From positions 1-55,998 of the forward strand of contig DAHVOW010000011.1 of the NCBI GenBank assembly GCA_027318585.1: a stretch of DNA of 55,998 nucleotides. Direction: 5' to 3'. Shown piece by piece: positions 18,386 through 27,106 of this stretch. Positions within the stretch are counted from its first letter, which is position 1. Every line of letters begins with the position of its first letter. Under the pieces are notes generated by a model. That model was not told the DNA's origin. It worked only from the letters and a program-made list of their open reading frames with translations, and ran no database searches. This DNA is from Methanobacteriaceae archaeon. Lineage in GTDB: Archaea; Methanobacteriota; Methanobacteria; Methanobacteriales; Methanobacteriaceae. The position numbers were made by a program, and so were the translations under genes.

Positions 18386-18502
18386 TGCCCTGGGAATATG
18401 ACAAAAAACTTACAACTAGAGTGGAGTGCCCAAGGAACTGATCCCTTAACAGCCGATAGTAATGTTAATAATGGAATGGTTAATAAATTAAGGGATCTTA
18501 TA

Positions 18503-20308
18503 ATGGGCAAGATTAAAGTACTCATCTTAGAGGATGTACCTCTTGACGCGGAACTAGTAGAGCTTGAATTAAAACGTTCAGGGGTAGAATTCGAATCAAT
18601 AATCGTGGAAGACGAAAAGGACTACCTTGATGGTTTGGAAGATTTCAAACCCGACATTATACTTGCTGATCATTCTCTTCCCCAATTTGATGGCATCACA
18701 GCCTTAAACCTAGCCAAAGAACGTGTTCCGCACACTCCTTTCATTTTTGTCAGTGGGAAAATGGGTGAAGAATTCGCCATCGAAACCCTTAAAAAAGGAG
18801 CCACTGATTATGTCATTAAGAATAATTTATCAAAGCTTCCGCATGCTGTTAACAGGGCCTTAAATGATGCTAAAAAACTGGAAGAGAAAAAAAATTATGA
18901 GGAAGCATTGAAAAAGTCTGAAGAGAAATATCGTTCTCTTTTTGAATTTTCTCCGGATTATATACTTCTGATGGATACTGAAGGGGTCATAAGGGAAATT
19001 AATAAGGCTGCTGAAACTTTTTTGGGATCTTCACGACATGAGTTAATTGGAGAATCGTTCCGGAAGGTAACCACTACCATTAAAATCACCAATCCTGATT
19101 ATAAAAATCTTTTCCAGGCAGCGATTCAAGGGGAGGATGTTAAGCCATTTGAAATTGAAGTGCAAAAAAATACCTACACCAGTTATGTGGACATCCGCCT
19201 GGTGCCTCTAAAAAAAGAAGGCAGCATCTTCGCGATTCAGATCATAGGCCGGGACATCACAGTACGTAAGGACGCTGAGAAGAAAGTGGTCAGAAGTAAG
19301 GAAGAATTGGCTGATCTGAATAGTTACCTGGAAACCATTATTAATTCCTCACCTTTTGCCATATTTGACCTTAACCCTGCTGGTGAAGTGAAATCAGTAT
19401 GGAACCCCGCCGCGGAAAGGATTTATGGATGGAATCGGGAGGATGTAATTGGAAAAGCCTTACCCTCGGCACCTTCTGAGGAATATGAAGGACGAGAAGT
19501 AATAAACGAGCGGGTTCTTTCTGGTGAGGTCATCAACGAGATTGAATTGAAAGGAGTGCGTAAGGATGGGTCTCTCTTTGATATTCTTATGGGTGCTGCC
19601 CCACTATACAATTCTCAGGGTAAAATAGAGGGGGTTATGTCTGCATCTGTGGATATAACTGCTATGGTGGAAGCTGAAAAGCAGATTAAAGCATCTTTAA
19701 AGGAAAAAGAAGTTTTATTGAGGGAAGTCCATCACCGAGTTAAAAACAATCTGCAGATTATTTCCAGTTTAATGAGCCTACAATCTAGATACGTAAAGGA
19801 TAAAACTGCCCTAAAAATGTTTAGAGAGAGTAAAAACAGAGTCCGGGCCATGTCTCTAATTCATGAACAGTTATATCAATCACCGGACCTTAACCAAATT
19901 AGTTTTGGTGATTACATTGAGAGGATTGCCCAGCAACTCTTCAGATTTTATGAAGCAGACGTCAATGGAGTTCAACTGGAAATAAATGTGGATGAATTAT
20001 TCTTGAATCTGGATACATCCATACCACTGGGCCTTATTGTGAATGAACTGGTTTCAAACTCTCTGAAACATGCATTTCCCGATGATAGGTCGGGTAAAGT
20101 CTCCATCCGGCTCTTGACCCAGGACCAAAAGAATGTTTTAACCGTTGCTGATGATGGTATTGGTCTCGCCAGTGACTTCGATATATCCAATAACACAGAT
20201 TCTCTGGGGCTTCATATTGTGCAAACCCTGACTTTACAGCTTAGAGGCACCTTAGATATCAAAAAGAGTCCGGGAGCTGAGTTTAAAATTACTTTCACAG
20301 ATAATTAG
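18503..20308 (+). CDS. Receiver-PAS-PAS histidine kinase (HisKA_2 type)
   Basis: The protein has a receiver domain (about residues 4-120; LILEDV, Asp in DIILADHS, VSGKMG, VIKNN), two PAS domains (about 135-265 and 280-395), a HisKA_2 domain with His410-His411 in REVHHRVKNNLQ, and an HATPase_c domain with NELVSNSLKHAF and DDGIGLA. I prefer ATG 18503 (MGKIKVLILEDV, 601 residues) because it begins exactly at the receiver fold and has GGGAT 7 nt upstream. An in-frame ATG at 18398, just after the previous gene, is the alternative. The dimerisation segment closely matches the upstream sensor (ISSLMSLQS versus ISSLNSLQS), so the pair may form heterodimers. No DNA-binding output domain is encoded nearby. 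Confidence 0.88.
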   Translation: MGKIKVLILEDVPLDAELVELELKRSGVEFESIIVEDEKDYLDGLEDFKPDIILADHSLPQFDGITALNLAKERVPHTPFIFVSGKMGEEFAIETLKKGATDYVIKNNLSKLPHAVNRALNDAKKLEEKKNYEEALKKSEEKYRSLFEFSPDYILLMDTEGVIREINKAAETFLGSSRHELIGESFRKVTTTIKITNPDYKNLFQAAIQGEDVKPFEIEVQKNTYTSYVDIRLVPLKKEGSIFAIQIIGRDITVRKDAEKKVVRSKEELADLNSYLETIINSSPFAIFDLNPAGEVKSVWNPAAERIYGWNREDVIGKALPSAPSEEYEGREVINERVLSGEVINEIELKGVRKDGSLFDILMGAAPLYNSQGKIEGVMSASVDITAMVEAEKQIKASLKEKEVLLREVHHRVKNNLQIISSLMSLQSRYVKDKTALKMFRESKNRVRAMSLIHEQLYQSPDLNQISFGDYIERIAQQLFRFYEADVNGVQLEINVDELFLNLDTSIPLGLIVNELVSNSLKHAFPDDRSGKVSIRLLTQDQKNVLTVADDGIGLASDFDISNNTDSLGLHIVQTLTLQLRGTLDIKKSPGAEFKITFTDN

Positions 20309-20355
20309 GTTATTTACCATGTGGGGGTTTTTAAGTAAAAACACCATCACACATA

Positions 20356-21429
20356 TTATTTAAGACAACTTACTAGGACTTCAGCACTTAAAAACTCGGA
20401 ATTTATGAATTTATCATATACTGGGAGCCTCTCCTCCAGTTTGAATCCCAGATCTTCAGTAATGTATCTTAGATCATCTACTTCTGGCCAGGGGGCTTCT
20501 GGGTTAACATAGTCTGGGGTCAGAGGCGAAACTCCTCCCCAATCATCCGCCCCGGCAAGTAGGAATATCTGAGCAGCTTCTAAGTTAAGATTTGGTGGCA
20601 CTTGCACTCCACAATCCGGAAAGAGAATTCTAGTAGCAACTACCATTTTTATCATCTCCGCCAGGGATGGTTCAGGATGATCCTGCATGGCTATTCCGGG
20701 TTTGCTGCGGAAGTTTTGGATTATAATTTCCTGTATATGCTGGTATTTATCCTGAATCTTGCGTATCTCCAGGAGTGAATCTGCTCGTTCTTCCACTGTT
20801 TCCCCAATACCAATCAGAAGTCCGGTAGTAAAGGGTATTTTTAGTTTTCCCGCATTTTCAATGGTTTTAATACGTTTTTTAGGATCTTTCCCGGGACTGT
20901 GCTGGTGGGCCACTGTGTTCATGATTCTTTCGCTCGTAGTTTCCAACATCAACCCCATGGAGGCGTTAACATCTCTGAGCATCTTTAATTCACTCTTCTC
21001 AAGAACTCCTGGGTTGCTGTGGGGTAGTAAATTGGTTTTATCAAGAGTTTCCACACATAATGAATGAAGATAATCTAAAATGTTTTCATATCCTATCTTA
21101 TTCAGGGCTTCAAGCACCAATGGATCCTTATCGGCCTGTTCCCCAAAGGTAAAAAGTGCCTCCCGGCAGCCGTGATTATGGCCGTTGGCCACAATTTTGT
21201 TAACTTCTTCTGGATCCAGAAGAAGATTTGATTGGGGGTCCTGAGGGTTCTGACGGAATGTACAGTATCCGCAATCGTTACGGCAGATGTTGGTCAAGGG
21301 TATGAAAACGTTTTTGGAAAAAGTAATAGATTCTCCATCTCTTTTAAAGCAGGCTTTTTCCATAAGGGCTGGTATATGGTCTCCATTAGCCTTTAAAATA
21401 GAAATAATATCATCTTTAGATATTGGCAT
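20356..21429 (-). CDS. cofG: FO synthase subunit 1 (7,8-didemethyl-8-hydroxy-5-deazariboflavin synthase CofG)
   Basis: CofG is the radical SAM subunit that, with CofH, builds the deazaflavin chromophore of F420. The 357-residue protein has the radical SAM motif CRNDCGYC (Cys49, Cys53, Cys56) preceded by FIPLTNI, with EALFTFGEQAD downstream. The C-terminal NFRSKPGIAM and GGVSPLTPDYVNPEAPWP segments are typical of CofG. The start follows GGGGAGGA with a 7-nt spacer. It lies 24 nt downstream of the 146-residue gene and mptA, forming a cofactor operon on the minus strand. CofH is not in the window. Confidence 0.93.
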   Translation of the reverse strand: MPISKDDIISILKANGDHIPALMEKACFKRDGESITFSKNVFIPLTNICRNDCGYCTFRQNPQDPQSNLLLDPEEVNKIVANGHNHGCREALFTFGEQADKDPLVLEALNKIGYENILDYLHSLCVETLDKTNLLPHSNPGVLEKSELKMLRDVNASMGLMLETTSERIMNTVAHQHSPGKDPKKRIKTIENAGKLKIPFTTGLLIGIGETVEERADSLLEIRKIQDKYQHIQEIIIQNFRSKPGIAMQDHPEPSLAEMIKMVVATRILFPDCGVQVPPNLNLEAAQIFLLAGADDWGGVSPLTPDYVNPEAPWPEVDDLRYITEDLGFKLEERLPVYDKFINSEFLSAEVLVSCLK

Positions 21430-21453
21430 CTTGTTGTCCTCCCCAAAAGGAAG

Positions 21454-21894
21454 CTAGGCTTCCATAAGGGATACTACTACTTCCACAAATAAAGGGCCAA
21501 TCCCACTTTTATCTTTCCAGATCACCACAAAAATAGCTATATCTCCTTCCATAAGGCCAAATCGATATTCAGCATGGCAGTTCATGGATTCAAATGACTC
21601 TTTCATCCTATAAATGCCAGTAATATCGGTTTCACTCCCGATGGGCACGGAACCACGGATCTGTTCGTCCATAACGCCCAGAATATCTCCGGCTTCTTCC
21701 GAGTATATATCCATTTCCCTCATTCCCAGGTCTTTAACTAACTGGTCCAGGGCTGATCCCAACTCATCGGGTTGCACTTTTTTCCGACTCATACCACGGA
21801 CGATCAACAACTGGGCGGTGTCCATTGCAGCTCTAGAACCTTCAAAAGCTTCTAAACCCCCCATTATTAGACTTGCGATGTTATGAGTTCTCAT
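21454..21894 (-). CDS. Conserved methanogen protein of unknown function (possibly DUF2120)
   Basis: The 146-residue soluble protein starts MRTHNIASLIMGGLEAFEGSRA and has no metal or nucleotide motif I recognise. Its C-terminal half is a regular alternation of hydrophobic strands (FGLMEGDIAIFVVIWKDKSGIGPLFVEVVVSLMEA). Its ATG overlaps the mptA stop (ATGA) and cofG follows after 24 nt, so it is made together with two cofactor enzymes and may support methanopterin or F420 synthesis. The DUF assignment is from memory and uncertain. Confidence 0.75.
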   Translation of the reverse strand: MRTHNIASLIMGGLEAFEGSRAAMDTAQLLIVRGMSRKKVQPDELGSALDQLVKDLGMREMDIYSEEAGDILGVMDEQIRGSVPIGSETDITGIYRMKESFESMNCHAEYRFGLMEGDIAIFVVIWKDKSGIGPLFVEVVVSLMEA

Positions 21895-22844
21895 AATCCG
21901 TTACCTTCCTCAATTTCACTTTTAAGTTCCTTTAAAGTAGCTACTTTTTCTGCAAAAGCGTTATGTCGGTGAATACTTTCTTCATTAACCTGTCTTACAG
22001 TGATTAGGGTGTCATCCGGTAGGTGAGAGTATTGATGAACGATTTTCTGCACCATGTTTCGTACGCAGTCCTCTACGAACATGGGGTTTTGGTGGGCGTG
22101 GAGAACCACCGCATTTTCATCGGGTCTTTTAAGCATTTCAGAAACTGAAGAACTCATGGAATCTTCAATTATTTCAATAATATCTTCGCCGCGAATTATC
22201 TGATGCTCCGGCACCTCGATCATGATCATTCCAATACCCCTTTGGTTATGGGAGGAGAAAGAAACGGTATCTAAGACTTTTTCGGTGGTTTCTTGGTCTA
22301 AAAACTCTAAAAGTTTTTGTTTGGAAGTTTCCTTAACTGTTTCCTGTGCACAGGGGCACACAGTCATCCCCACGACTTCTGCACCGATCATCTTACGGAT
22401 TACTACCTCACCATCTTCTCCGCGGACCCCACTGGCATCGGCCATGATCTTGGTCATCTCCTGGGTCTTCAGACGGGTGACCGGCGATTTTTTCATGATC
22501 ATAAAGTCGCTCTTCATGCTCACCTCGGCATGAGTGGCGTATTTATGTTTGTTTAGGAGTGAATGGACGATATTAGCACATAAAGATTCTATCTCGACTG
22601 AGGTTTTATCTAGAGCTTCCTCGAGAACTTCACTTATGGCCTCAGGATTTCGGGACATGTGAATACCTCGCTGAGTGCTGGGAAGATCCACAAAAGCATC
22701 GAAAGTAGGAATGAGAACTATGGGTCGCTTACCTTCCCTTTCGATCTTTAAGAGTTTTTTTACCCCGGTGACTCCAACTCTGGTTAAGTGAACGGGTACG
22801 CTAGGTGTCTTATTTTGAGTATCTGGCATGCATATTTTGTCCAA
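21891..22844 (-). CDS. mptA: GTP cyclohydrolase MptA (type IV, Fe(II)-dependent)
   Basis: MptA opens GTP to 7,8-dihydroneopterin 2',3'-cyclic phosphate, the first pterin step of methanopterin synthesis. The 317-residue protein matches the FolE2/MptA family: GVTGVKKLL, PTFDAFVDLPSTQRGIHMSR, GMTVCPCAQE with the metal-binding cysteine, SSHNQRGIGMI, and HAHQNPMFVEDCVRNM. The listed start is a TTG with GGTGG 7 nt upstream. An ATG five codons in (22829) lacks a good ribosome site. It heads a three-gene operon with the small conserved gene (4-nt overlap) and cofG. Confidence 0.93.
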   Translation of the reverse strand: MDKICMPDTQNKTPSVPVHLTRVGVTGVKKLLKIEREGKRPIVLIPTFDAFVDLPSTQRGIHMSRNPEAISEVLEEALDKTSVEIESLCANIVHSLLNKHKYATHAEVSMKSDFMIMKKSPVTRLKTQEMTKIMADASGVRGEDGEVVIRKMIGAEVVGMTVCPCAQETVKETSKQKLLEFLDQETTEKVLDTVSFSSHNQRGIGMIMIEVPEHQIIRGEDIIEIIEDSMSSSVSEMLKRPDENAVVLHAHQNPMFVEDCVRNMVQKIVHQYSHLPDDTLITVRQVNEESIHRHNAFAEKVATLKELKSEIEEGNGL

Positions 22845-23056
22845 TTTCTTTCCACCCCTGATCTCATCCTCTATCTTTAACCTCGAAGATTAAAAAAAGA
22901 AACTTTTCAAGTCTTAAAGTAGGATGGGTGTTATACATAAGAAACTATTTCACCTATTATATCTTTTGTGATATAATTTTGGGAATAATATATTATTGGG
23001 AAAATTATGGGATTCTAGTGGGGGTATATGATCTAGCCCGATCTCACCTAACAAAA
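22845..23056. other. AT-rich intergenic region upstream of mptA
   Basis: No gene was seen in this 212-nt spacer. It contains AATAATATATTATT (22984-22997), a perfect 14-bp palindrome flanked by GGG on both sides, and TATATC...GATATA at about 22956-22973. These may be promoter elements for mptA, which reads leftward; base composition makes chance palindromes likely. Confidence 0.3.
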
Positions 23057-23737
23057 TCAGATCTCCTTGAGTACCCTCAAAAAATCCTGAATTTCCATAT
23101 CTTTAATGTTTTCATTTTTGATTGTAGAAGAATTGAAAAGCTTTTCAGCCCTTTCTGCCAAAATTTCTCCGGCTTTATCCTTTTCTACCACCACTAAGAC
23201 CTTTTTTGGATTGAAGGATTGAATTTTTCGATCTAAATCGTTTTTCACATGTTCTATTTTTACTTTTATAGGTTCTAAAGCTTTTTCAGGAATCTTGGGG
23301 TTAAGTATTCGCATATCCTCAATCTGCAGGGGCACCCCTGCCACCACTATCCTCTGAGGATCAACTCCCCATCTGGTTAATGATTTTTTAAAGTTTGCTT
23401 TGGGGGTTAAAAAAATGAACTCTCTGGAAAGTTTGTCAATTTCATCCTCCCAGTTTTCCGTCTTCAGAACTCCAAAATCAACCAGGATGGTGTCAATTTT
23501 ATCTCTGATTTCCAGAAGGTTACTGCAGAATATCAGTGCTTCTTCCGGTGAAAGATGATGATCAGGCCGGGAGATGTAAATAAACTCTTCCGATTCCAAC
23601 AGCAGGTTTTGAATCTCACCGAATATTTTGGAGTTAATTTTTCCTTCTGTCGGGTCTTTAAATCCTTCACTGGTCTTTACTGATTTCCCAACCTCTTTTA
23701 GCAATGTTTGGGCCTGTTTTAATCTTAACTGTTCCAT
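23057..23737 (-). CDS. Conserved archaeal protein of unknown function (possibly DUF2100)
   Basis: The 226-residue protein is soluble and charged. The C-terminal half has a phosphotransfer- or Rossmann-like alternation (IQSFNPKKVLVVVEKDKAGEILAERAEKLF), and the middle contains FIYISRPDHHLSPEEALIF. No catalytic signature is recognised. The ATG at 23737 follows GAGGAGAT with a 3-nt spacer. It lies 9 nt after the deacetylase-like gene, so the two form one operon. The DUF2100 label is from memory and uncertain. Confidence 0.7.
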   Translation of the reverse strand: MEQLRLKQAQTLLKEVGKSVKTSEGFKDPTEGKINSKIFGEIQNLLLESEEFIYISRPDHHLSPEEALIFCSNLLEIRDKIDTILVDFGVLKTENWEDEIDKLSREFIFLTPKANFKKSLTRWGVDPQRIVVAGVPLQIEDMRILNPKIPEKALEPIKVKIEHVKNDLDRKIQSFNPKKVLVVVEKDKAGEILAERAEKLFNSSTIKNENIKDMEIQDFLRVLKEI

Positions 23738-23746
23738 CAAATCTCC

Positions 23747-24769
23747 TCAGAATCTATAAAATGGTGAAAAATTATCTTCAATACGCTGGAGTATGTATTT
23801 GGTTTCTTCCCTAACTTCTGACATTTCAAGAGAAATTTGGGAATGTTCTATTGTTTCCTCTTTTAATACATTTATCATTTTCAGGTTGCATCGCTTCAGG
23901 GCGTCTAAGTCGTAGCCTCCCTCCAGGGTCAGAACCCGGGGTCGGGATTGATTTAAGATTTCAATGTCCATCCATTCAAAGAAATCATCATCCAGACGCA
24001 TACTAGATAGCGGATCATCCTGGTGAGAATCGAAACCCACATCAAAAAAGTAAAAATCAGCATTAAAATCCTTAAAAACTGGTCTTAATATCCGTTCAAG
24101 GATATAAATGTAGTCTGATGTCCCTGAACCGGGAGATAAGGGGATGTTTAGGTTAGAACCTTTTCCTTCCCCCCCACCCATGTCTTCTAAGAATCCTTCT
24201 GATGGGAAGATGGTGTGCGGATCCTGGTGAATAGAGATATAAAGAACATCCGGGTCGTTATAGAATATATGGGCGGTGCCATTACCGTAGTGGACGTCAA
24301 AGTCAAATATTGCAAATCTTTTAACCTTTCTAACTTTTCGGGCATGTTCCAGGGCCACTGCAAGATTGTTGAATAAACAGAAACCCATGGCGCGTTCTCT
24401 GGTGGCGTGATGGCCAGGTGGCCTTATCAATGCATAAGCAGTGTTGAATCTACCAAGTACCAGTTCAGAAGCCTTTATCCCCCCTCCTGCAGCTAGTTTG
24501 GCTATTTCATAGCTCTGAGGAGAGGCGTAGGTGTCAAAATCCAGACAGCCTCCTCCCCGTTCGCAGAATTTCCTGATTTTTTCCACGTGGTCGGCAGTGT
24601 GTACACGTACCAAATCTTCTTCTTTTGCCATATAGGGATTAAAGATAGGTATATTATCGGTTAGATCAGCTTCATCCAGGCCTTCCATAATTTTAGTAAG
24701 CCTATCAGGGGATTCAGGATGATTTGGAGTGTTATGTTCCAGATATTCTGGTGAGTAGACCAAGGCCAT
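23747..24769 (-). CDS. Histone deacetylase / acetoin-utilisation-family amidohydrolase
   Basis: The 340-residue protein has the zinc-dependent deacetylase fold. Motifs are HPESPDRL at the N terminus, RPPGHHATRERAMGFCLFNN with the catalytic histidine pair, FDFDVHYGNGTAHIFY with the Asp and His zinc ligands, SIHQDP, GFDSHQDDPL, and the C-terminal LEGGYDLDAL. Members act on acetylated lysine or polyamines; the substrate here is unknown. ATG 24769 is favoured over the GTG one codon upstream because of its distance from GGTGA. It is followed 9 nt later by an unknown gene on the same strand. Confidence 0.88.
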   Translation of the reverse strand: MALVYSPEYLEHNTPNHPESPDRLTKIMEGLDEADLTDNIPIFNPYMAKEEDLVRVHTADHVEKIRKFCERGGGCLDFDTYASPQSYEIAKLAAGGGIKASELVLGRFNTAYALIRPPGHHATRERAMGFCLFNNLAVALEHARKVRKVKRFAIFDFDVHYGNGTAHIFYNDPDVLYISIHQDPHTIFPSEGFLEDMGGGEGKGSNLNIPLSPGSGTSDYIYILERILRPVFKDFNADFYFFDVGFDSHQDDPLSSMRLDDDFFEWMDIEILNQSRPRVLTLEGGYDLDALKRCNLKMINVLKEETIEHSQISLEMSEVREETKYILQRIEDNFSPFYRF

Positions 24770-24846
24770 CACTTTTACTCACCCCCTCAATTATCGGTTT
24801 TAGTTTTAGATTAGTGCCAAGCTTGAGATACTAGATAGCAATATAA

Positions 24847-25326
24847 TTAAAGCATCTTTATTGAGCTTAGATCTTCCTTCACAATGTTTAAAACGGTTTG
24901 TGTATAGGTCCTTTGAACATCTGGTTCTTTTAAAAGCTTTTTAATGAAGACATCCAGTTCCGTGGTGTCTTTAAAACGGGCAACAAGTATGGCATCGAAC
25001 TCCCCGGTCACGTCATACATGCAGAGCACGTTGTGGTGGTAGGCCGTACGATCTTCCCAGTTTTTTAAGACTCCACCTTTTACCCTTACTCCAATGATGG
25101 TGGTGAGGTTGTATCCCAGTTTTTGATGGTCGATCACCGGTGCAAATTTCTTTATTACCCCATTTTGGGTGAGTTTTTCCATACGATTGTGTACGGTACC
25201 TATGGATATGTCCAGTTTCTTGGCGATTTTTCGGTAAGAAATTCGGCCGTCTTCGTTAAATATGCTGATAATGTCACGATCCAGATCATCAATTTTCACT
25301 GTATCTGATTGGTCACTTTCTTTCAT
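24847..25326 (-). CDS. Lrp/AsnC-family transcriptional regulator
   Basis: The 159-residue protein has an N-terminal winged HTH (IDDLDRDIISIFNEDGRISYRKIAKKLDISIGTVHNRMEKL, about residues 11-52) and a C-terminal RAM/AsnC ligand domain (about 65-150) with CMYDVTGEFDAILVARF. The start follows AAGGTGA with a 6-nt spacer. A dyad TGATA-CTTTA-TATCA at 25362-25376 in its upstream region may be an autoregulatory site. It is divergent from the 73-residue gene at 25459 and may control it. The effector and wider regulon are unknown. Confidence 0.9.
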   Translation of the reverse strand: MKESDQSDTVKIDDLDRDIISIFNEDGRISYRKIAKKLDISIGTVHNRMEKLTQNGVIKKFAPVIDHQKLGYNLTTIIGVRVKGGVLKNWEDRTAYHHNVLCMYDVTGEFDAILVARFKDTTELDVFIKKLLKEPDVQRTYTQTVLNIVKEDLSSIKML

Positions 25327-25361
25327 ACAATTTCACCTTTATATGAACAATGATTATATTT

Positions 25362-25376
25362 TGATACTTTATATCA
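25362..25376. promoter_or_regulatory. Short dyad upstream of the Lrp-family gene
   Basis: TGATA and TATCA flank a 5-bp spacer in the divergent region between the Lrp gene and the 73-residue gene. Lrp proteins often bind such AT-rich dyads near their own promoter. Chance occurrence is possible. Confidence 0.3.
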
Positions 25377-25458
25377 TATATAATTATACATTTTTTATTA
25401 TAGCGTGGAAAGGTTTTAAGTATAAGTTCTGACACTGTATAATATAGGTGATCATAAA

Positions 25459-25680
25459 ATGGACCCCCTTAACGATGAAACTGTCAGAATGAGGTACATA
25501 GCGCTGGTTAAAAAAGGACTTATCGATGATATGGAGTGTAGTTCTTATGACAGCAAGGAAGATGTTGATCCGTGCATGACCCGTAAGGTCAAGATGTTTG
25601 AGGATTACTTCTTACCCGGAACTGTGCTTTTAAGTGATAGGGCCAATTACAAACTACGCATCGAATATCCTATGGAATAG
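25459..25680 (+). CDS. Small protein of unknown function, 73 residues
   Basis: The start is well supported by AGGTGAT with a 6-nt spacer. The protein is acidic with two cysteines (MECSSYDSK and DPCMTRK) and has no membrane segment. It ends in a basic/acidic mix (DRANYKLRIEYPME). It stands alone, divergent from the Lrp regulator and convergent with the HTH regulator at 25740. I do not recognise a family. Confidence 0.65.
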   Translation: MDPLNDETVRMRYIALVKKGLIDDMECSSYDSKEDVDPCMTRKVKMFEDYFLPGTVLLSDRANYKLRIEYPME

Positions 25681-25739
25681 TGATTAACCAAACATTAATA
25701 ATATAATGGACTCTGATGAGTCGATTACTCATTTTTTCA

Positions 25740-26306
25740 TTATTTTTCAATCTTTTGCCTATATATTGTTAATCTGCCGGTTTTGGTGATGATGTATCTT
25801 TCCATTCGTGAAGATTTTTTAACCAAACCACTATCAATCAGCACATTCAAGTGTTTGTAGGCCATTGGTCGGGATATGCCAATGTTTTTTCCAATTTCCG
25901 CGGCTTTTAACTCCTCTTCAGAGAGGAGTTCCAGAATTTTGACTCGAGTAGGGGATAGATCCATCTTTAAAATAGGGAGTCTAATGATCTGTTTCCCGTA
26001 ACAAGTGTAAAGTTCATCAACTTCTTCCAGATTGGCTACAAAATTTAAAAGTGGCCCAATTTCTCCACTGCCAAAGGCGACTAGAACCCGGCCATGCTTT
26101 TGAGCTCCTCTGATGACATCAGCAATTCTCTGACAGGACTCCAGGATATCTTCGCTATCAATTATTATTTCTCCACCTTTCAAGAATGATTCCAGTTCTG
26201 TCTTCTGTTTTTTGTTATCATGGAGGCTAATCAGTCCATCAGGCTGGGTCTTCATTGAGGCGTTGAATAGGCATTGTCCCCGTAGATTACTTATGAGAGT
26301 TTTCAT
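25740..26306 (-). CDS. Winged-helix transcriptional regulator with N-terminal sensor-like domain
   Basis: The 188-residue protein has an N-terminal alpha/beta region (about residues 1-115, with GRVLVAFGSGEIGPLLNFV) and a C-terminal winged helix (about 118-185). The HTH reads LSPTRVKILELLSEEELKAAEIGKNIGISRPMAYKHLNVLIDSGLV, ArsR-like. The layout resembles archaeal sensor-HTH regulators but I cannot name the ligand. The start has GGTGA with a 4-nt spacer. It is divergent from the glutamate-synthase-like operon, and a dyad in the shared spacer (26351-26363) is a plausible operator, so control of that operon is likely. Confidence 0.8.
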   Translation of the reverse strand: MKTLISNLRGQCLFNASMKTQPDGLISLHDNKKQKTELESFLKGGEIIIDSEDILESCQRIADVIRGAQKHGRVLVAFGSGEIGPLLNFVANLEEVDELYTCYGKQIIRLPILKMDLSPTRVKILELLSEEELKAAEIGKNIGISRPMAYKHLNVLIDSGLVKKSSRMERYIITKTGRLTIYRQKIEK

Positions 26307-26350
26307 TCGCTCACCACTACTCTATTTTATCATCTTATTATATAACTGTA

Positions 26351-26363
26351 AACTTCGGAAGTT
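26351..26363. promoter_or_regulatory. Operator-like dyad between the HTH regulator and the glutamate-synthase-like operon
   Basis: AACTTC-G-GAAGTT is a perfect 13-bp dyad, further framed by TGT and ACA. It lies between a TATA-like element for the regulator (about 26336-26344, minus) and one for the operon (about 26380-26387, plus), so a bound protein could act on both. Confidence 0.5.
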
Positions 26364-26431
26364 ACACGAAGCTGCAGTCTTTATATGTGGGTGGAAGTTA
26401 TCTAGGCTTAACCAATACTGGAGGAATTATA

Positions 26432-27106
26432 ACGAGCGCATCAGAAACATTAATATCCGTGGAGAACCTTTCAACCCGACAATTAAATGTGGAGATAAAG
26501 AAAGCGTTAGCCGAAGATAAATATAGAATAACCCTGGATAATCCTGGAAAATTAGATTCCATTGCTGTAGGTTTAAATTCTGGCGTCGATATCCTGTTAA
26601 AGGGAGATGTGGGGGACTTTGTTGGGGCCCTTAACAATGGCGCATTCATCGAAATTGATGGTAACACTGGCCGTTATGTAGGAGACCACATGCCCTCTGG
26701 AGAAATCATCGTCCGCGGTTCTGCAAAGGAGGGAGTAGGATTTGGAACCTATAACGGAACCATAGTGGTTTATGGGGATGCTGGAAATGCAGTAGGTCAG
26801 CTAAATAAAGGTGGGACCATTATAATCGACGGTAACATGGGAAACCTAGCTGGACTTTACATGCTCAGCGGAGATATCATCGTAACTGGAAACGCGGGTG
26901 TGGACACTGGAGACTGGATGATCGGAGGCCACATATACGTGGCAGGAGACTTTGAAACCGGTGCCAACGGGGCGGTTAATGAATTGGATGAAGATGACAA
27001 GTCCAAACTTTCAAAATTATTCTCACAATACCAGATTGAAGCAGATGTTGATAAATTCAAAAAAATAGAACCCAAAGAATTAAGGCCGTTCTATGGGGGC
27101 AATTAG
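26432..27106 (+). CDS. Glutamate synthase GXGXG-domain subunit (GltB C-terminal-like)
   Basis: The protein is made of GXGXG repeats forming a right-handed beta helix, as in the C-terminal part of glutamate synthase large subunit and FwdC. Examples are GDVGDFVGALNNGAFIEIDG, GRYVGDHMPSGEIIVRGSAKEGVGFGTYNG and GNMGNLAGLYMLSGDIIVTGNAG. Its start is unusual. GGAGGA (26420-26425) is followed after 6 nt by ACG at 26432, exactly where an ATG would be expected. The open frame extends upstream to a GTG at 26387, but that lies on the TATA-like element, and no in-frame ATG occurs early. I annotate from ACG with the rest clearly coding. The next gene begins directly after its stop. Confidence 0.75.
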   Translation, partial: TSASETLISVENLSTRQLNVEIKKALAEDKYRITLDNPGKLDSIAVGLNSGVDILLKGDVGDFVGALNNGAFIEIDGNTGRYVGDHMPSGEIIVRGSAKEGVGFGTYNGTIVVYGDAGNAVGQLNKGGTIIIDGNMGNLAGLYMLSGDIIVTGNAGVDTGDWMIGGHIYVAGDFETGANGAVNELDEDDKSKLSKLFSQYQIEADVDKFKKIEPKELRPFYGGN

